The notes: generated by a model from the letters alone, not told the origin. Positions 27,087-35,705 are shown, numbered from the stretch's first letter. The stretch: 64,000 bases of DNA from an uncultured Lachnospiraceae bacterium (GCA_910577735.1 CAJTOO010000001.1:3782-67781), one strand, 5' to 3'. A program made the numbers and translations.

Positions 27087-28865
27087 CTAGAATCCCAGCG
27101 TATCTAAAATACTCTGGAAGAAATCTGCGTAGCGCTCCACCGACTGGTCATTCTGCATGGCTCCTGTCAACTTGAAGGTATTATTTTCATATACTTCAAA
27201 CTCCAGTACAAAGGACGAGTCGCCTTTATATCCCTCATAATATACATACCGTTTCGACGACGCCGCATCTTCATAGGTATACCACTGCCCTTCCTGATCA
27301 GAATACAGATCCAGGATTTCTCCCACCGTGTACCCGGATGCGATATTATTCAGCTTGCCGTTTTTGACCCTAACCACAGAAGAGTCTGTGTCTAAGGCAG
27401 ATTGCGCCCCGGACCGTATCATCTGATAATTCCGGGAGCCGGCATCCTGTGACCGGTCAGTTCCCTGCGCCTTTGTCATCTCTGGTTCCGTATCTTCTGG
27501 CGCTGTCTCTGCACTGGACAATGTCTCCTGCGTGGTATCGTCTTTTCCTGTTTCTGGAACATTCTCCTCATGACCATCTGCGGTCTTCACCTCTTCATCC
27601 GCATCAGATTCAGCACCCTCTTCTTGCCGGGAAGATATATCATCTTCCGATGCACTATCCTCCGACCCTTTTGTCTTTCCGCCATTCTCATTCCTCTGCA
27701 CGATCCCGGAATCTTTATCTTCATCAATGACAAACTTCTCTGCCACCTGGGATACGGTATTGGATATAGCATTTCTTTTCATCCATACAATACAGAGAAT
27801 CGCCAGACAAACAACGATTCCCACAATCAGCCTGATCAAAAATTTATTAATCCCCTGGTAGATTCTGCTCCGCTTCGTAGCGCGAAAATCCTGACGGCTC
27901 ATATACAGCTCTCGGTACAGTTCTTCCAGAGTCTGCTGCCTGTTCTCCGCCATGACAGACAGTCCCTTATCAATCGCCTGTGCCACATTTCCCGGAAGCT
28001 TTTTGGTCACGGAACGAACAGGCGCAAGTGCGTCACTCCGAATCCGGTTGATGGCCTCATCCGGAACCCGCCCCGTCAGCATCCTGTACATAGTTGCGCA
28101 AAGGCTGTAGATATCTGTCCATGTTCCCTGGTTCCCATTGGAAGAATACTGCTCAATCGGCGCATAGCCATGCTTTAACACCACTGTCATGCTCTTATCC
28201 GACTGGCTGTCAAAATATCGCGCGGAGCCGAAATCAATCAGCTTGACCTGAAAATCCTGGGTAATCATCAGATTATCCGGACTGATATCCCGGTGCAGGA
28301 GTTTATGCCCATGAATCACCGCAAGGGATTCTATCACCGGTTTCATAAGCGTCAGCGTTTCTTCTGCGGAAATCACGCCGCCACGCTGCTTCAAATATTC
28401 TTTGAGGGTGATTCCCTCTATGTATTCCATAACGATGTAGGCTGTCCTGTTTTCATAAAAGAAATCTTTGACCGAAACAATACCCGGCAACTTAAAGAAC
28501 TGTGCCAATGTGGAAGCCTCCCTGACAAACCGCTCCAATCCCTGATGAAACTCCCCGCTTCCGGATTGTGTAATTGTATACAGCTGTGTCTGTTCTGCCG
28601 ACGAGGTATCCCTCGCAACCAGGCTTGCAGGATAAAACTCCTTGATGGCAATCTTAATCTGCATGTTATTGTCCCAGGCCAGATAGGTAATCCCAAAGCC
28701 GCCCTCGCCAAGCGTCTTTCCGACTGTATATTTCTCATTCAATATCGTACCGGGCTTTAAGATATGCAGGGCATCCGGCATCTCATGTATGCGGTATCCG
28801 CAATATGGACATACAATATCATCGTTTTGCACAGTCTTAAAGCATCCGTAACATAGCTGTGTCAT
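27087..28865 (-). CDS. Membrane-anchored Ser/Thr protein kinase with N-terminal zinc ribbon
   Basis: 592 aa. A zinc ribbon (CYGCFKTVQNDDIVCPYCG) precedes a Hanks-type kinase domain (about 43-320) with complete motifs: GEGGFGITY, AIKEF lysine, HRDISPDN, IDFGSAR, GYAPIEQY and DIYSL. A membrane helix lies near 345-367 (IRLIVGIVVCLAILCIVW), then an acidic Asp/Glu/Ser stalk and a ~110-residue extracytoplasmic domain (NIASGYTVGEILDLY...). It is the catalytically complete kinase of the locus and sits two genes from the PP2C phosphatase. Likely targets are the FHA-bearing and zinc-ribbon neighbours. Confidence 0.92.
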   Translation of the reverse strand: MTQLCYGCFKTVQNDDIVCPYCGYRIHEMPDALHILKPGTILNEKYTVGKTLGEGGFGITYLAWDNNMQIKIAIKEFYPASLVARDTSSAEQTQLYTITQSGSGEFHQGLERFVREASTLAQFFKLPGIVSVKDFFYENRTAYIVMEYIEGITLKEYLKQRGGVISAEETLTLMKPVIESLAVIHGHKLLHRDISPDNLMITQDFQVKLIDFGSARYFDSQSDKSMTVVLKHGYAPIEQYSSNGNQGTWTDIYSLCATMYRMLTGRVPDEAINRIRSDALAPVRSVTKKLPGNVAQAIDKGLSVMAENRQQTLEELYRELYMSRQDFRATKRSRIYQGINKFLIRLIVGIVVCLAILCIVWMKRNAISNTVSQVAEKFVIDEDKDSGIVQRNENGGKTKGSEDSASEDDISSRQEEGAESDADEEVKTADGHEENVPETGKDDTTQETLSSAETAPEDTEPEMTKAQGTDRSQDAGSRNYQMIRSGAQSALDTDSSVVRVKNGKLNNIASGYTVGEILDLYSDQEGQWYTYEDAASSKRYVYYEGYKGDSSFVLEFEVYENNTFKLTGAMQNDQSVERYADFFQSILDTLGF

Positions 28866-28937
28866 TTTATTTTCCTCAAAAATTATTATCTATATCCTGA
28901 AAACGTCCTGTGTATTACTCTGTGCTTTTCTATTCCC

Positions 28938-29381
28938 TTATTCTTCCGTCTTAGCCCCGCAATACACGCAGAATCTGGATCCTCCAGGCAGTTCCATACT
29001 GCATTTCGGACATCTGATGACCGAAGGCTGTCTGACCTGTGTGCCGCAGGATGGACAGAAAGCATTCCCTTTCATCACCTCTGTACCGCACGTCTCACAT
29101 ATCACAATTCCCTTGAGCTGACAAAGGCTCTCCGTCAGTTTATCCAGAATGCCGTCTACCAGTTCTATTTCATGAAAAAGCTCTGCCGCCGCCAGTTCCT
29201 CACCGGCTTTATGAGCCTGGTAACAGGCTTCTCCCAGTTTATGAATGCATTCTTCCCTTCTTGCCTTATTCTTGGAAATCTCACTGCTGAGTTTTGTCTG
29301 CTCGGAAATCCCCTTTGCTTTCTGTGAAATCGTGTTGCCCGCCTCGGACACGCCGCTGCTGAGTTTATCGATGATTGACAT
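28938..29381 (-). CDS. Cytoplasmic coiled-coil double zinc-ribbon protein
   Basis: 147 aa starting MSIIDKLSSGVSEAG (GGGAGG 7 bp upstream; the frame to 29402 lacks an RBS). An N-terminal ~90-residue amphipathic helical region with KARREECIHKLGEACYQAH is followed by two zinc ribbons (ICETCGTEVMKGNAFCPSCG and RCPKCSMELPGGSRFCVYCG). No membrane helix, unlike its neighbours. It may be a soluble adaptor of the zinc-ribbon network; that is inference. Confidence 0.75.
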   Translation of the reverse strand: MSIIDKLSSGVSEAGNTISQKAKGISEQTKLSSEISKNKARREECIHKLGEACYQAHKAGEELAAAELFHEIELVDGILDKLTESLCQLKGIVICETCGTEVMKGNAFCPSCGTQVRQPSVIRCPKCSMELPGGSRFCVYCGAKTEE

Positions 29382-29478
29382 ATTCTTTCCTCCCATCCTC
29401 ACATGCCTCTCTGTATCTGAATCCCTTATTTTACAGGACTTTCAGGTTTCTCTTCTGCTCCGTTTTCATCCAGGCTGT

Positions 29479-30231
29479 CTATATTCTGACCAATACCGCA
29501 GAAATATTATCCCTAGCGCCCGCGTCATAAATTTTCTTTAACAAACTATGCAGCACCGCATCCAGCGGCCCGCGCCTGCATTTTTTTAAGTACTTGCCAA
29601 TGACCCTCTCCGGACACATCTTATATACCCCGTCACTGCACAACATAAAGATCATACCCGGATGTGCCTCATCCGTACTGCTGGTAATCCTGACATCTTC
29701 CGCTATCCCGATTGCATTGACCAGCTTACCGCGGTTGGGGTGCTGCCTCTTCACCCGATTACTCACACACAGATTTGTCTGGTTTTCCCATACTTCATCC
29801 ACTGTCATCTGCCTCATCTGTGTCCGGTCATACCTGTAAATCCGGCTGTCACCAGCGCTCAGGATTCCATATCTTCCACGATAAATGAACAGGACAACCG
29901 CCGTGGTCCCACTGACCTCTTTGCCGCCGGACATCCGCCAGATATTCCGGTTGGCCCGCTCCAACATCTGATTGAGCGAATATATCATTCTGGAAAAATC
30001 ACAGTCAAAAGACGTCTCCTGAAATTCCTTCCACCAGCCGGCCATACTGTCAGTCACTTCTCTGCTGGCCCGTTCTCCATGGCTGTGCCCGCCCATACCA
30101 TCTGCCACGCAAAACAGCCCGATCTCTCCTCTGGCTGCCATAAAAACAGCATCCTGATTTATGGTCCGCTCCAGCCCGATATCGCACACACCTCTATATT
30201 CCATGACACTGTCCCCGTTATCCGCTCTCAT
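29479..30231 (-). CDS. PP2C-family Ser/Thr phosphatase
   Basis: 250 aa. All metal-binding motifs of PP2C/PPM phosphatases are visible: NQDAVF near the N-terminus, VADGMGGHSHGERAS (~40-55), GDSRIYRY, LCSDGVYKM and the terminal ARDNISAVLV. It reverses Hanks-kinase phosphorylation. It overlaps or abuts the VWA-FHA gene (stop at 30236), so the two are coupled. The start could instead be the ATG at 30204 (MEYRGVCDIG), which begins right at the fold; neither has a strong RBS. Confidence 0.9.
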   Translation of the reverse strand: MRADNGDSVMEYRGVCDIGLERTINQDAVFMAARGEIGLFCVADGMGGHSHGERASREVTDSMAGWWKEFQETSFDCDFSRMIYSLNQMLERANRNIWRMSGGKEVSGTTAVVLFIYRGRYGILSAGDSRIYRYDRTQMRQMTVDEVWENQTNLCVSNRVKRQHPNRGKLVNAIGIAEDVRITSSTDEAHPGMIFMLCSDGVYKMCPERVIGKYLKKCRRGPLDAVLHSLLKKIYDAGARDNISAVLVRI

Positions 30232-30235
30232 ATCA

Positions 30236-31783
30236 TCACTTCACTTCAAACTTTAACTCCAACCTTCCCAGCTTGATGACATTTCCTGAAAAGATTTCCG
30301 TATCAGCCAATACTTTACTGCCATTGACATAGGTTCCATTGGCTGATTGAAGGTCTTTTATGTAAAATTTGCCGTCTTTGACACTGATTTCACAATGCTT
30401 ACTGGAAACTGACTTTTCATAGTCCAATATGACATCACACATTCCCTGCTTACGTCCAACTGTGACAGACCGCTCCAACGGTACCTGAAAGGTCCTGGCC
30501 ATAGAATGGATATCCGTCAATATGATGTGGTAAGTATTCCCGCCGTTCCAGATCATATAGGTACGCCCGTCATCATCCGGTATGTTGGTACGTACCAGCT
30601 CTGTCTTCTCATCCGCTGTTTCAAAGCTGCGTTCCAGTTCTTGCAGAACATTGTCGTCAATGGTCTCAAACTGCACTTTTTTGCGCTTTCTCCTTAAAAC
30701 GAGCAATACAATCACTATCACTGCTGCCACAACAACAAGGCAGAAGATTGTAATTACTATTACGGCCTTCGCAGATTCCTTATCTTCTTCATCAGCCTCC
30801 ACCTCCGGTTCTGCCTTTGGCGCCGGTTCCGGTACAACTTCCGGCTCTGGTTCCGGTGCAGGCTCCTTAGCCGCAATCTGTGTCTGCTGGGGCATCATAA
30901 TATCTGCAGAAAGATTTACCGTACTGCCCTGATTTGTATACGATATCTTAACGGCCTTGCGGCTGCCATCCATAGCCTCCGGCGCCGGTTTAATGTGCAG
31001 CTTCACAATGTCCCTGTCCGCTTTCAGTTCATTGGTGATATCCAGAGTGTTCTCTACATCATCCAACAGAAAGGACTGCGCTGAAGTCATTCTGGACAAC
31101 GCAAACATATTTTCCAGTTCTTCCGTATTCTTGCCGTTTACGCATCCGATAGTATATACGGGATAAGGATTCTCTTTCAGCAGACTGTATAACTCTTCCT
31201 TCGTATAACCCAGGGACTTATTATCAACCCCGTCTGAAACAACAATAATCCTGCGGTACACGTCCTCTTCGTCCGCAAGATACTCTGTGGTGAGCAGTTC
31301 ATAAAGCACATCTGTCAGATAAGTCTCCTGATCCTGATACTCGATGCCGTCCGCCGCCTGCTTCAATGTGCCGTAATCACCGGTATACTCCGCAAGCCAT
31401 GTAATGTCTTCACCAAACACAGTAACAGCCATCTCTTCCCCGGCATCTCTGTCCGAGATCAGATTCTGTAAAAAGTCTGCTATCTTATCCCTGTCTTCCT
31501 GCTTAATGGACAGGGAATTGTCAAGCATGACAAGGGTTCGCATGGATATATCCTGGTCTGTGATTGCTTCCGCCGCCGCAATCTCCCCTGTGGCTGTGCC
31601 AATCTGTATGGACACATCGGTGAGGTCTTTGGACGCGCCTTTCACATATACGGAAAAGAAATCTTCTCCTGTATAGGTCTCCATGATGCCGGCATCCGGT
31701 GCCGCATTTACAGTCATACCACACTGCATAAGCACTGCCAGCGCCGCAAGTATGAGTTTGAGTTTTTCAGTAATTGCCTTCAT
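30236..31783 (-). CDS. Membrane protein with extracytoplasmic VWA domain and cytoplasmic FHA domain
   Basis: 515 aa from the ATG at 31783 (GGAG 6 bp upstream). Signal peptide (MKAITEKLKLILAALAVLM...VNAAPD), VWA domain about 82-265 with a variant MIDAS (VMLDNSLS), Pro/Glu stalk, membrane helix 339-363, then cytoplasm: an ADEKTELVRT motif (Thr394) and a C-terminal FHA domain (438-512) with GRK, SSKHCEI and SANGTYVNG. It therefore links an outside ligand-binding domain to a phospho-Thr reader inside. It sits beside PP2C and upstream of the kinase gene. Confidence 0.9.
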   Translation of the reverse strand: MKAITEKLKLILAALAVLMQCGMTVNAAPDAGIMETYTGEDFFSVYVKGASKDLTDVSIQIGTATGEIAAAEAITDQDISMRTLVMLDNSLSIKQEDRDKIADFLQNLISDRDAGEEMAVTVFGEDITWLAEYTGDYGTLKQAADGIEYQDQETYLTDVLYELLTTEYLADEEDVYRRIIVVSDGVDNKSLGYTKEELYSLLKENPYPVYTIGCVNGKNTEELENMFALSRMTSAQSFLLDDVENTLDITNELKADRDIVKLHIKPAPEAMDGSRKAVKISYTNQGSTVNLSADIMMPQQTQIAAKEPAPEPEPEVVPEPAPKAEPEVEADEEDKESAKAVIVITIFCLVVVAAVIVIVLLVLRRKRKKVQFETIDDNVLQELERSFETADEKTELVRTNIPDDDGRTYMIWNGGNTYHIILTDIHSMARTFQVPLERSVTVGRKQGMCDVILDYEKSVSSKHCEISVKDGKFYIKDLQSANGTYVNGSKVLADTEIFSGNVIKLGRLELKFEVK

Positions 31784-31822
31784 GTGATTCTCCATCTGCA
31801 TAAATATTTTTCATCCATTGCA

Positions 31823-32095
31823 CTATTTTTGTGCATAGTAATCTGACAGCCTCTGGATAAAATCTTGTCTCTCTTCGTCCTCGTATCCTTTAAAAAACAC
31901 TTCCTGAATCTTATCATGATTAAATACGAACTGGCTTCCCTGCCCCATGTTTCCTTCCGGGTAAACAACGCCGATATAATCGTACTCTTCCTGCGTTTCC
32001 TGTTCAATCTGCCTGACTCCATAAATCATGACGCGCTTCTTGCCGCCTTCTAAAAGCACCACTGATCCGATTGGTAATAAGTCTTTGATTTCCAT
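31823..32095 (-). CDS. DUF4176-family T7SS-associated small protein
   Basis: 90 aa from the ATG at 32095 (AGGAGG 4-5 bp upstream; the longer frame to 32206 overlaps the preceding gene and is discarded). Starts MEIKDLLPIGSVVLLEGGKK and continues RVMIYGVRQ...YDYIGVVYPEGN. This beta-rich pattern matches DUF4176 proteins, which accompany LXG-type T7SS substrates in Firmicutes. It directly follows the candidate effector, so it is a plausible effector partner or chaperone. Confidence 0.75.
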   Translation of the reverse strand: MEIKDLLPIGSVVLLEGGKKRVMIYGVRQIEQETQEEYDYIGVVYPEGNMGQGSQFVFNHDKIQEVFFKGYEDEERQDFIQRLSDYYAQK

Positions 32096-32142
32096 ATTGC
32101 CTCCTATATGTTCTCTTATCTTTTCCCTGTTGTTTCTGTTTC

Positions 32143-33258
32143 CTATGCAAACGCTGCCCCTATACCGCCTGTAAGTGCATTCCATCCGTCTGTGATGTCG
32201 CTCCACAATGCAGTTGCGTCATCCTTAATCTGATATCCCACATCCACAATGGCATCCGACACCAGTTCCGTCACATTTTTCCCGGTAACTTTCTCACAGA
32301 TCCAGTCAGCTGCCATAGAAATACCAACTGCCGCAGCGCCTACCACAACCGCCGGCGCCGCTACGCCCGCAGCTGCAAATCCTGCTGCAACACCAGCCCC
32401 GATCAGTAAACCCTTCCCCCAATCCACTGCCGTCTCTGCAACTGTTTCCACCACGGCCCTGTCTGCTGAGATTTCACCTCTTCTATATTCCTCATAATTG
32501 CCAAAGGCATTTACAATGCCTGACAAAGCAATGCCCCCGATTTGTTTTGTAGCGCCCTTTACTGTCCTAAAGCCACGAAGAGTCCCTTTGACTCCCTGAT
32601 CGAATCCATGTTTCGCCTTCTGCAGTCCAGACAGATTTGCATTCTTGATACTTTTCAGAAAACTATTCGGATTGAGACCAAGAGCCTCTTTCCACCATTT
32701 TACACTGGTATTTCCCTTGCACGTTTTTACAACGCCTTCGATGCCCCAGCCAACACCCCAGCTGCTCTTAGCCAGATCGGCCCAGTCTGCTCCTGTGGTA
32801 AAATCAGCTGTCCGAATATCATCCAGCATAACAGCGGCACTTCCCATAACTCCGAAGTTCCCGATCCATGGCTTGACAGCATCCCACACCTTATCTGATA
32901 TCAAGTCTGACATCTCACCTGAAGCGTTAAAGTTCAATATCCCACCGGGGATATTTTTAACCTCTATTCCGTTTCCGATATTTACATTTCCCAAAATAGC
33001 GTTTTCTGTTTTATCATACAGATCCAGGGAATCAGACAGCATATTTTTCATACCGCGCATACTGTTCTGGCTCTCCTCTATCTTGTCTGCAGCACATTTC
33101 AATCTGCTCCGTATATTAGCTGACGACATTACACGGAACCCCAAAGAATTTCTGACATGTTGGACTTCTTCCTCAAAGCCGGCCAATTCCAGAATATATT
33201 TTTCTTCTTCCGTTACCGCTTTTCGCGCATTATCGGGTTTTATAGAAAATTGTGCCAT
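32143..33258 (-). CDS. Candidate T7SS effector with glycine-zipper membrane segment
   Basis: 371 aa, no signal peptide. N-terminal ~90 residues form a helical hairpin-like region (EEEVQHVRNSLGFRVMSS...CAADKIEESQNSMRGMKNML) resembling the coiled targeting region of T7SS substrates. A central Gly/Ser/Lys region follows, then a strongly hydrophobic Gly/Ala stretch near 290-325 (GLLIGAGVAAGFAAAGVAA, AVVVGAAAVGISM) and a C-terminal tail ending LTGGIGAAFA. It lies between the WXG100 genes and a DUF4176 gene. I see no nuclease or NADase motif. A pore-forming toxin of glycine-zipper type is possible; an unrecognised immunity gene would be needed. Confidence 0.65.
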   Translation of the reverse strand: MAQFSIKPDNARKAVTEEEKYILELAGFEEEVQHVRNSLGFRVMSSANIRSRLKCAADKIEESQNSMRGMKNMLSDSLDLYDKTENAILGNVNIGNGIEVKNIPGGILNFNASGEMSDLISDKVWDAVKPWIGNFGVMGSAAVMLDDIRTADFTTGADWADLAKSSWGVGWGIEGVVKTCKGNTSVKWWKEALGLNPNSFLKSIKNANLSGLQKAKHGFDQGVKGTLRGFRTVKGATKQIGGIALSGIVNAFGNYEEYRRGEISADRAVVETVAETAVDWGKGLLIGAGVAAGFAAAGVAAPAVVVGAAAVGISMAADWICEKVTGKNVTELVSDAIVDVGYQIKDDATALWSDITDGWNALTGGIGAAFA

Positions 33259-33333
33259 ACCTTCCCGTACCTTTCATCCTACGAACCGGATGCATCCGCC
33301 CATACGGCGGACGCATCCACTGCCTTCTTCCTT

Positions 33334-33648
33334 TTACGAAATCACATCCCCTGTCAGGCTGCTGCTGGTATCAATATTGGCACTCTCTGCCGTCTGGTAC
33401 TGTCTCGCCATCTCGTTCAGATCTTTGACATGCTCATCGATCATTCTGTGCATCTTTTCCATATCATCTTCGAGCTGATGGAACTTGGTGCTGTATGCTG
33501 TGGCTGCTTCGCCTTCCCAGCTGGACTTTAAACTGTCCACCATACTGATCATTTCCTGTGTCAGATTACGCACCTGACTGCCTGTGGTCTGAAACTCATC
33601 CGCCGTGCTTATCAATTTCTCGGGGGTTACTTTTAAAATGCCTTCCAT
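33334..33648 (-). CDS. WXG100-family protein (WEG variant)
   Basis: 104 aa, GGAG upstream. Two long helices separated by SSWEGEAATAY, the WxG turn of ESAT-6-like T7SS substrates, with the C-terminal helix YQTAESANIDTSSSLTGDVIS. Exported as a helical-hairpin dimer through EssC. It is the last of the run of small helical proteins and directly precedes the candidate effector. Confidence 0.9.
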   Translation of the reverse strand: MEGILKVTPEKLISTADEFQTTGSQVRNLTQEMISMVDSLKSSWEGEAATAYSTKFHQLEDDMEKMHRMIDEHVKDLNEMARQYQTAESANIDTSSSLTGDVIS

Positions 33649-33780
33649 AGTTATCTCTCCTTATCTGTTATTATGTTTTGTTTGTATCGCCAAAATGCCG
33701 CTTCCTGTTTCTCATAACGTCTTGCAGTCAATACACCTGCCACAAGCATATCTCCGGCTTATTGCCTGAGAATACACGGC

Positions 33781-34080
33781 CTAGTACGTTCTCGTTGCAG
33801 CTGTGGACACGTTCTGTGATTCTGCCAGTTCATATTTTGATGCAATATTCTCCAATGCCGCACAATACTGCTCAATCAGATTGTAGAAGTTGTCCATCTG
33901 CGTCTTGTCATTGTTAAATGCTGTGTTGAAAGCATCTCTTGCCTCACCTTCCCACATGCCAATCAGAGTCTGCTCCTGGCTTTCCAGATTGCCCACCTGG
34001 GTCTTGAACTGAGAATTTAAGTTTCTCAACTCTCCTGCCTTTGCCTTCAGTTCTGCTGCCGATACTTGAATAAGTGCCAT
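33781..34080 (-). CDS. WXG100-family protein (WEG variant)
   Basis: 99 aa from the ATG at 34080 (GGAGG 8 bp upstream); the frame to 34209 reads through a structured intergenic region. Sequence MALIQVSAAELKAKAGELR, GMWEGEARDAFNTAF as the WxG turn, and a second helix with YCAALENIASKYELAE. This is the closest in the locus to canonical EsxA. It follows a terminator-like hairpin, so its expression may be set separately from upstream genes. Confidence 0.92.
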   Translation of the reverse strand: MALIQVSAAELKAKAGELRNLNSQFKTQVGNLESQEQTLIGMWEGEARDAFNTAFNNDKTQMDNFYNLIEQYCAALENIASKYELAESQNVSTAATRTY

Positions 34081-34112
34081 AATCCATTCCTCCTGTGATT
34101 GTTTGTCCCTCT

Positions 34113-34158
34113 TCCGGATTTCTATGCGAGAACCGCTTTGCAGCCTCGTAAATCCGGA
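34113..34158 (-). promoter_or_regulatory. Long structured RNA element before the EsxA-like gene
   Basis: TCCGGATTT (34113-34121) pairs perfectly with AAATCCGGA (34150-34158), and inside it CGAG (34127-34130) pairs with CTCG (34145-34148). The element is only ~33 bp from the start codon at 34080, so it may protect the 5' end of a processed mRNA or control ribosome access. Confidence 0.5.
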
Positions 34159-34163
34159 GCCAT

Positions 34164-34190
34164 TTCCTATATAATGAAAAAGTATATTCC
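34164..34190 (-). terminator. Internal terminator/attenuator between WXG100 genes
   Basis: TATTCC (34175-34180) and GGAATA (34184-34189) form a short hairpin; on the - strand it is followed by TACTTTTTCATT. The six-pair stem suggests partial termination rather than a full stop. Confidence 0.5.
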
Positions 34191-34214
34191 CTCGGAATAA
34201 ACCTTTCATCCTGA

Positions 34215-34526
34215 TTAATATCCGCGCTGCTCTGCGATACGCAGCGCTCTCATTTCCGCCTCATACAGTCTTCTGGCAACTGTCCTGATATCCGCTGCGA
34301 TACTGTGCAGTTCCCTCGATGTCGCGTCCATTTTCTCCTGCAGTTTTCCGCCCTTGTCAAGATACAGGGAAGCGTTCTCCCCTTTCCAGTTGGATGACAG
34401 ATGCTGCATGGTGCTGCCGAATTTATTATCAGACAGCATATTTAACTGATCTGCCACTGTATCCAGCCTGTCTGCCTGTGCTGTTGCCTTTTGAAAATCA
34501 AATTCTATACTTGCTCTGCTTGCCAT
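34215..34526 (-). CDS. WXG100-like protein (WKG variant)
   Basis: 103 aa. Helix 1 MASRASIEFDFQKATAQADRLDTV, turn SNWKGENASLYL (WxG), helix 2 ending in a basic tail ARRLYEAEMRALRIAEQRGY. The fold and the position in the array support a T7SS substrate or partner. Lys in the middle of the WxG motif and the Arg-rich end distinguish it from its neighbours. Confidence 0.85.
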   Translation of the reverse strand: MASRASIEFDFQKATAQADRLDTVADQLNMLSDNKFGSTMQHLSSNWKGENASLYLDKGGKLQEKMDATSRELHSIAADIRTVARRLYEAEMRALRIAEQRGY

Positions 34527-34539
34527 ATGTCTCTCCTTA

Positions 34540-34866
34540 TCATTCGATCACATCTCCGGACAACTGGTTTGCGATCTCCTCCACTGATGTTTCCGTCTGC
34601 ACATAATTCTGCGCTATCGTGAGAAGATCCTGGGGATGCTCTTTTAATCGCCGCATCATTTCATCCACATTTTCCTTCTGCTCCTGATATAACTTTCTGT
34701 GCATGTCTCCCGCTTCCCCAATCCAATAGTAACTTGTCCGGTTGACGATTCTCTCAAGGTCCTCAAAGCAGGATGCCATTTTACGAATGTCTGCAGAGAC
34801 TTCCTGCGATTTCTCCACCAAAACCTCCGGCTTTACTTTAATCAGTACATCTCCTCCGATTGCCAT
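34540..34866 (-). CDS. WXG100-like protein (WIG variant)
   Basis: 108 aa. The turn reads YYWIGEAGDMHRKLY, with helix 1 EKSQEVSADIRKMASCFEDLERIV and helix 2 ENVDEMMRRLKEHPQDLLTIAQNYV. It ends TSVEEIANQLSGDVIE, closely like the end of the 33334-33648 protein (SSSLTGDVIS). The shared GDVI terminus may be an export or pairing signal. Confidence 0.85.
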   Translation of the reverse strand: MAIGGDVLIKVKPEVLVEKSQEVSADIRKMASCFEDLERIVNRTSYYWIGEAGDMHRKLYQEQKENVDEMMRRLKEHPQDLLTIAQNYVQTETSVEEIANQLSGDVIE

Positions 34867-34878
34867 AGTCTCCCTCCC

Positions 34879-35184
34879 TTAGACATAGATTGAAGATACA
34901 ATGCCATTTACCTGGTTCTCACAGCTGTTATACTGCTCTTTGGCGTATTCCATACATCCGATCAATGACTCCACCGTCGTACATAATTCTTTGGCGTTTT
35001 CATGATCGTTTGCAAACTGCTTGTTGAACTCGTCATTCGCGGGCCCGTCCCACATGGCATCCAGTTCCTGAATCTGTGTAAACATATCCCGCAGCATTTT
35101 TCTCGCCGTTTCAAGTGTAGTGTTTAATTCTGCAATATCCAAAGCCAGGGTTTCTGTGTTGACTGCAATTTCCTGATTTGCCAT
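34879..35184 (-). CDS. WXG100-family protein (WDG variant)
   Basis: 101 aa. Helix 1 VNTETLALDIAELNTTLETARKML, turn DAMWDGPANDEFNKQF (WxG), helix 2 ENAKELCTTVESLIGCMEYAKEQY. Canonical length and layout for an ESAT-6-like protein. First clear WXG100 in the run. Confidence 0.9.
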   Translation of the reverse strand: MANQEIAVNTETLALDIAELNTTLETARKMLRDMFTQIQELDAMWDGPANDEFNKQFANDHENAKELCTTVESLIGCMEYAKEQYNSCENQVNGIVSSIYV

Positions 35185-35223
35185 TTCCTGTCCTTTCTGC
35201 GCTCCATAAGCGCTGTCTGCTAT

Positions 35224-35583
35224 CTATTCCCAGAGAACCTCACCTAACAGATCTGATATCTGCGAGAAATCATTCATTCCAATCTCCCTGCGCGCATATC
35301 GAATCATGCTCTGTTCTCCATTCTCACATATCCGGTTCTCGCAGTTCCTATAATACAGAACCGTTTTATCCAGAGCCTGCATCATCTGTCTGAGCGCTCT
35401 GTTCTCTTCCTGCATTGTGCCATGCTGAGCCTTAAGCCGTGTCAGCACCTCTCCCATTCCGGAAAGGCTTCCAAGTTCTCTGATAATGGCTTCTGTCTCA
35501 AGGTTTTGTGCCGCAAACTGCAAAACACATCGTTCTAACTGCTCACAGTCTGCAATTGCCTGACTTGTCACGATACTGAACAT
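35224..35583 (-). CDS. Small helical T7SS-associated protein
   Basis: 119 aa, almost entirely alpha-helical by pattern (CEQLERCVLQFAAQNLETEAIIREL; MQEENRALRQMMQALDKTVLYYRN). No WxG turn: the centre has LSGMGEVLTRLK instead. It starts the substrate block after an internal promoter and precedes four WXG100-type genes. Possibly a partner or chaperone; family not recognised. Confidence 0.65.
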   Translation of the reverse strand: MFSIVTSQAIADCEQLERCVLQFAAQNLETEAIIRELGSLSGMGEVLTRLKAQHGTMQEENRALRQMMQALDKTVLYYRNCENRICENGEQSMIRYARREIGMNDFSQISDLLGEVLWE

Positions 35584-35661
35584 CTACCGGCTCCTTTGTT
35601 ATATACACATTGTAATCTACAGTTTCCTTTATAGTTCATTTGCTGACAGACAACACCTATT

Positions 35662-35705
35662 TCAGTATGAACAGCATATTTTATATCAGCCTGAACAGAT
35701 ACCAA
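35662..35705 (-). promoter_or_regulatory. Internal promoter of the WXG100 block with two direct repeats
   Basis: On the - strand TTGGTA (35700-35705), 16-bp spacer and TAAAAT (35678-35683). Two direct repeats, TCAGTATGAACAG (35662-35674) and TCAGCCTGAACAG (35686-35698) on the + strand, lie 24 bp apart and straddle the -10 box. They could be regulator sites. Confidence 0.45.

Noticed and set aside
33781..34209. Long start of the EsxA-like gene (142 aa)
   Set aside because: The added 43 residues are translated from a hairpin-rich intergenic region; the ATG at 34080 has a perfect RBS.
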